Assembly (NCBI GenBank): GCA_963920705.1
Contig: OY987240.1
Location: 434,001 to 498,000, forward strand
DNA length: 64,000 nt
Source of the DNA: Odiellus spinosus
Taxonomy: Eukaryota; Arthropoda; Arachnida; Opiliones; Phalangiidae
Reading direction: 5' to 3'
In this document: positions 63,917 through 64,000 of the stretch, piece by piece
Position numbering within the stretch: position 1 is the stretch's first letter
How the letters are laid out: each line of letters begins with the position of its first letter
Translations under genes and position numbers: made by a program
Notes under the pieces: model-generated
Told to the model about the DNA's origin: nothing
Database searches by the model: none
Seen by the model: the letters and a program-made list of their open reading frames with translations, nothing else

Positions 63917-64000
63917 TTATTATTTAGACTGTCCATTATTTGCTCTTTCGCATGACTTTGGTTTTGTCTAAATTGCCAAAACGTGACAAATATAAAATTG

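Larger units (their letters stand above)
63559..63941 (+). repeat. Reference 383-bp satellite unit
   Basis: This unit, near the right end, is used to give coordinates for the internal structure; any other unit can be mapped by adding multiples of about 383. Order of parts: outer arm gctctttcga (63559-63568), rest of palindrome I left arm to 63590, a one-sided 45-base block (63591-63635), an inner hairpin (63636-63694), palindrome I right arm ending in tcgaaagagc (63695-63726), then palindrome II, whose left arm is 63717-63799, centre 63800-63868 and right arm 63869-63951, running into the next unit. The unit has 104 G or C in 383. It has no long reading frame on either strand. Confidence 0.95.
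63717..63951. repeat. Palindrome II: large inverted repeat with gapless 83-base arms
   Basis: The left arm 63717-63799 and right arm 63869-63951 are inverted copies around an axis at 63834 without any gap. By hand count, taking the usual cga at the outer end, 73 of 83 positions pair: 12 of 12 in the outer segment, 17 of 23 in the middle and 44 of 48 in the inner segment (63752-63799 with 63869-63916). The 69-base centre contains another perfect pair on nearly the same axis. A single strand could fold into one long hairpin per unit, and the duplex could extrude a cruciform. Because its outer arms are those of palindrome I, the array is a continuous chain of alternating inverted repeats. Confidence 0.93.
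1..64000 (+). repeat. Satellite DNA array, 383-bp unit, about 167 tandem copies filling the window
   Basis: The same 383-bp unit recurs head to tail from the first to the last base. Using the motif tttcga as unit boundary, it falls at 11, 394, 777, 1159, 1542 and so on to 63563 and 63946, which gives 167 complete units. Units differ by a few substitutions and occasional one- or two-base indels; the commonest length variant is 382 bp. All copies are in one orientation and no foreign sequence interrupts them. Base composition is about 73% A+T. No tRNA, rRNA, conserved protein domain or transposon terminus was seen. Array length, purity and AT-richness fit eukaryotic centromeric or pericentromeric heterochromatin; that location is inferred. 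The satellite family was not recognised with certainty. Both ends of the array lie outside the window. Confidence 0.97.
63180..64000 (+). repeat. Last two units and a partial unit at the window edge
   Basis: The unit at 63180 has attcgttaaaa, ccaaaattatt, gatttcgac and atgggc. The unit at 63563 is close to the common right-region form and serves as the reference. A partial unit begins at 63946 with gcatgactttgg, and the window ends 55 bases into it, so the array continues to the right. Confidence 0.85.

Noticed and set aside
1..64000. CRISPR array
   Set aside because: The repeat is 383 bp and continuous, with no unique spacers between short repeats and no cas genes.
1..64000. Tandem transposons or foldback elements
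   Set aside because: The inverted arms resemble terminal inverted repeats, but they are shared between neighbouring palindromes, there are no target-site duplications between units and no transposase frame. An origin from a foldback element remains possible but unsupported.
1..64000. Ribosomal intergenic spacer subrepeats or telomeric repeats
   Set aside because: No rRNA gene segment occurs in 64 kb and no short G-rich telomere motif is present; the unit is long and AT-rich.
1..64000. Assembly collapse or artificial concatenation
   Set aside because: Units differ by ordered, linked variants and several different higher-order periods, which an artefactual copying of one sequence would not give. 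Exact local copy numbers could still be wrong.

Overview
The whole 64 kb window is one uninterrupted, head-to-tail satellite DNA array. The basic unit is 383 bp and about 27% G+C (104 G or C in the unit at 63559-63941, counted by hand). Between the first unit boundary at position 11 and the last at 63946 there are 167 complete units. 167 x 383 is 63961 and the observed span is 63935. The 26-base deficit matches the small indels I counted, mainly 21 one-base deletions in one T run. I found no gene, tRNA, rRNA, transposon or unrelated spacer, and no change of orientation. An array this long, pure and AT-rich points to a eukaryotic nuclear genome, most likely centromeric or pericentromeric heterochromatin. 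The taxon cannot be read from the sequence. Unit length, base composition and large inverted repeats would suit an insect such as a darkling beetle, but that is a weak guess.

The striking property is that the unit is close to its own reverse complement. Each period holds two nested inverted repeats that share their outermost arms (gctctttcga / tcgaaagagc). Palindrome II (63717-63951 in the reference unit) has gapless 83-base arms that match at about 73 of 83 positions around a 69-base centre, and that centre holds a further perfect 10-base inverted pair on almost the same axis. Palindrome I (63559-63726) has 32-base outer arms and a perfect 12-base inner pair, but a 45-base block on one side only pushes the inner pair off axis. 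The two outer dyad axes lie 191.5 bp apart, half the period and a typical nucleosome spacing.

On top of the monomers lies a mosaic of higher-order repeats (HORs), traced by linked diagnostic variants. From 1 to about 13.4 kb, two variant types roughly alternate (about 765 bp). From 13.4 to 34.5 kb there are a four-unit HOR of 1531 bp, an eight-unit HOR of 3063 bp and a run of five near-identical 382-bp units at 29.9-31.8 kb. From 34.5 to 39.4 kb lie the most individually divergent units. From 39.4 kb to the end there are HORs of 2, 3, 4, 5 and 7 units (765, 1149, 1532-1533, 1915 and 2681 bp). This is the pattern expected from repeated unequal exchange or replication-based amplification.

The only long open frames are three copies of one 87-codon frame on the minus strand near 39.7-42.2 kb. 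They arise from a one-base insertion in three units, begin with TTG, and are not genes.
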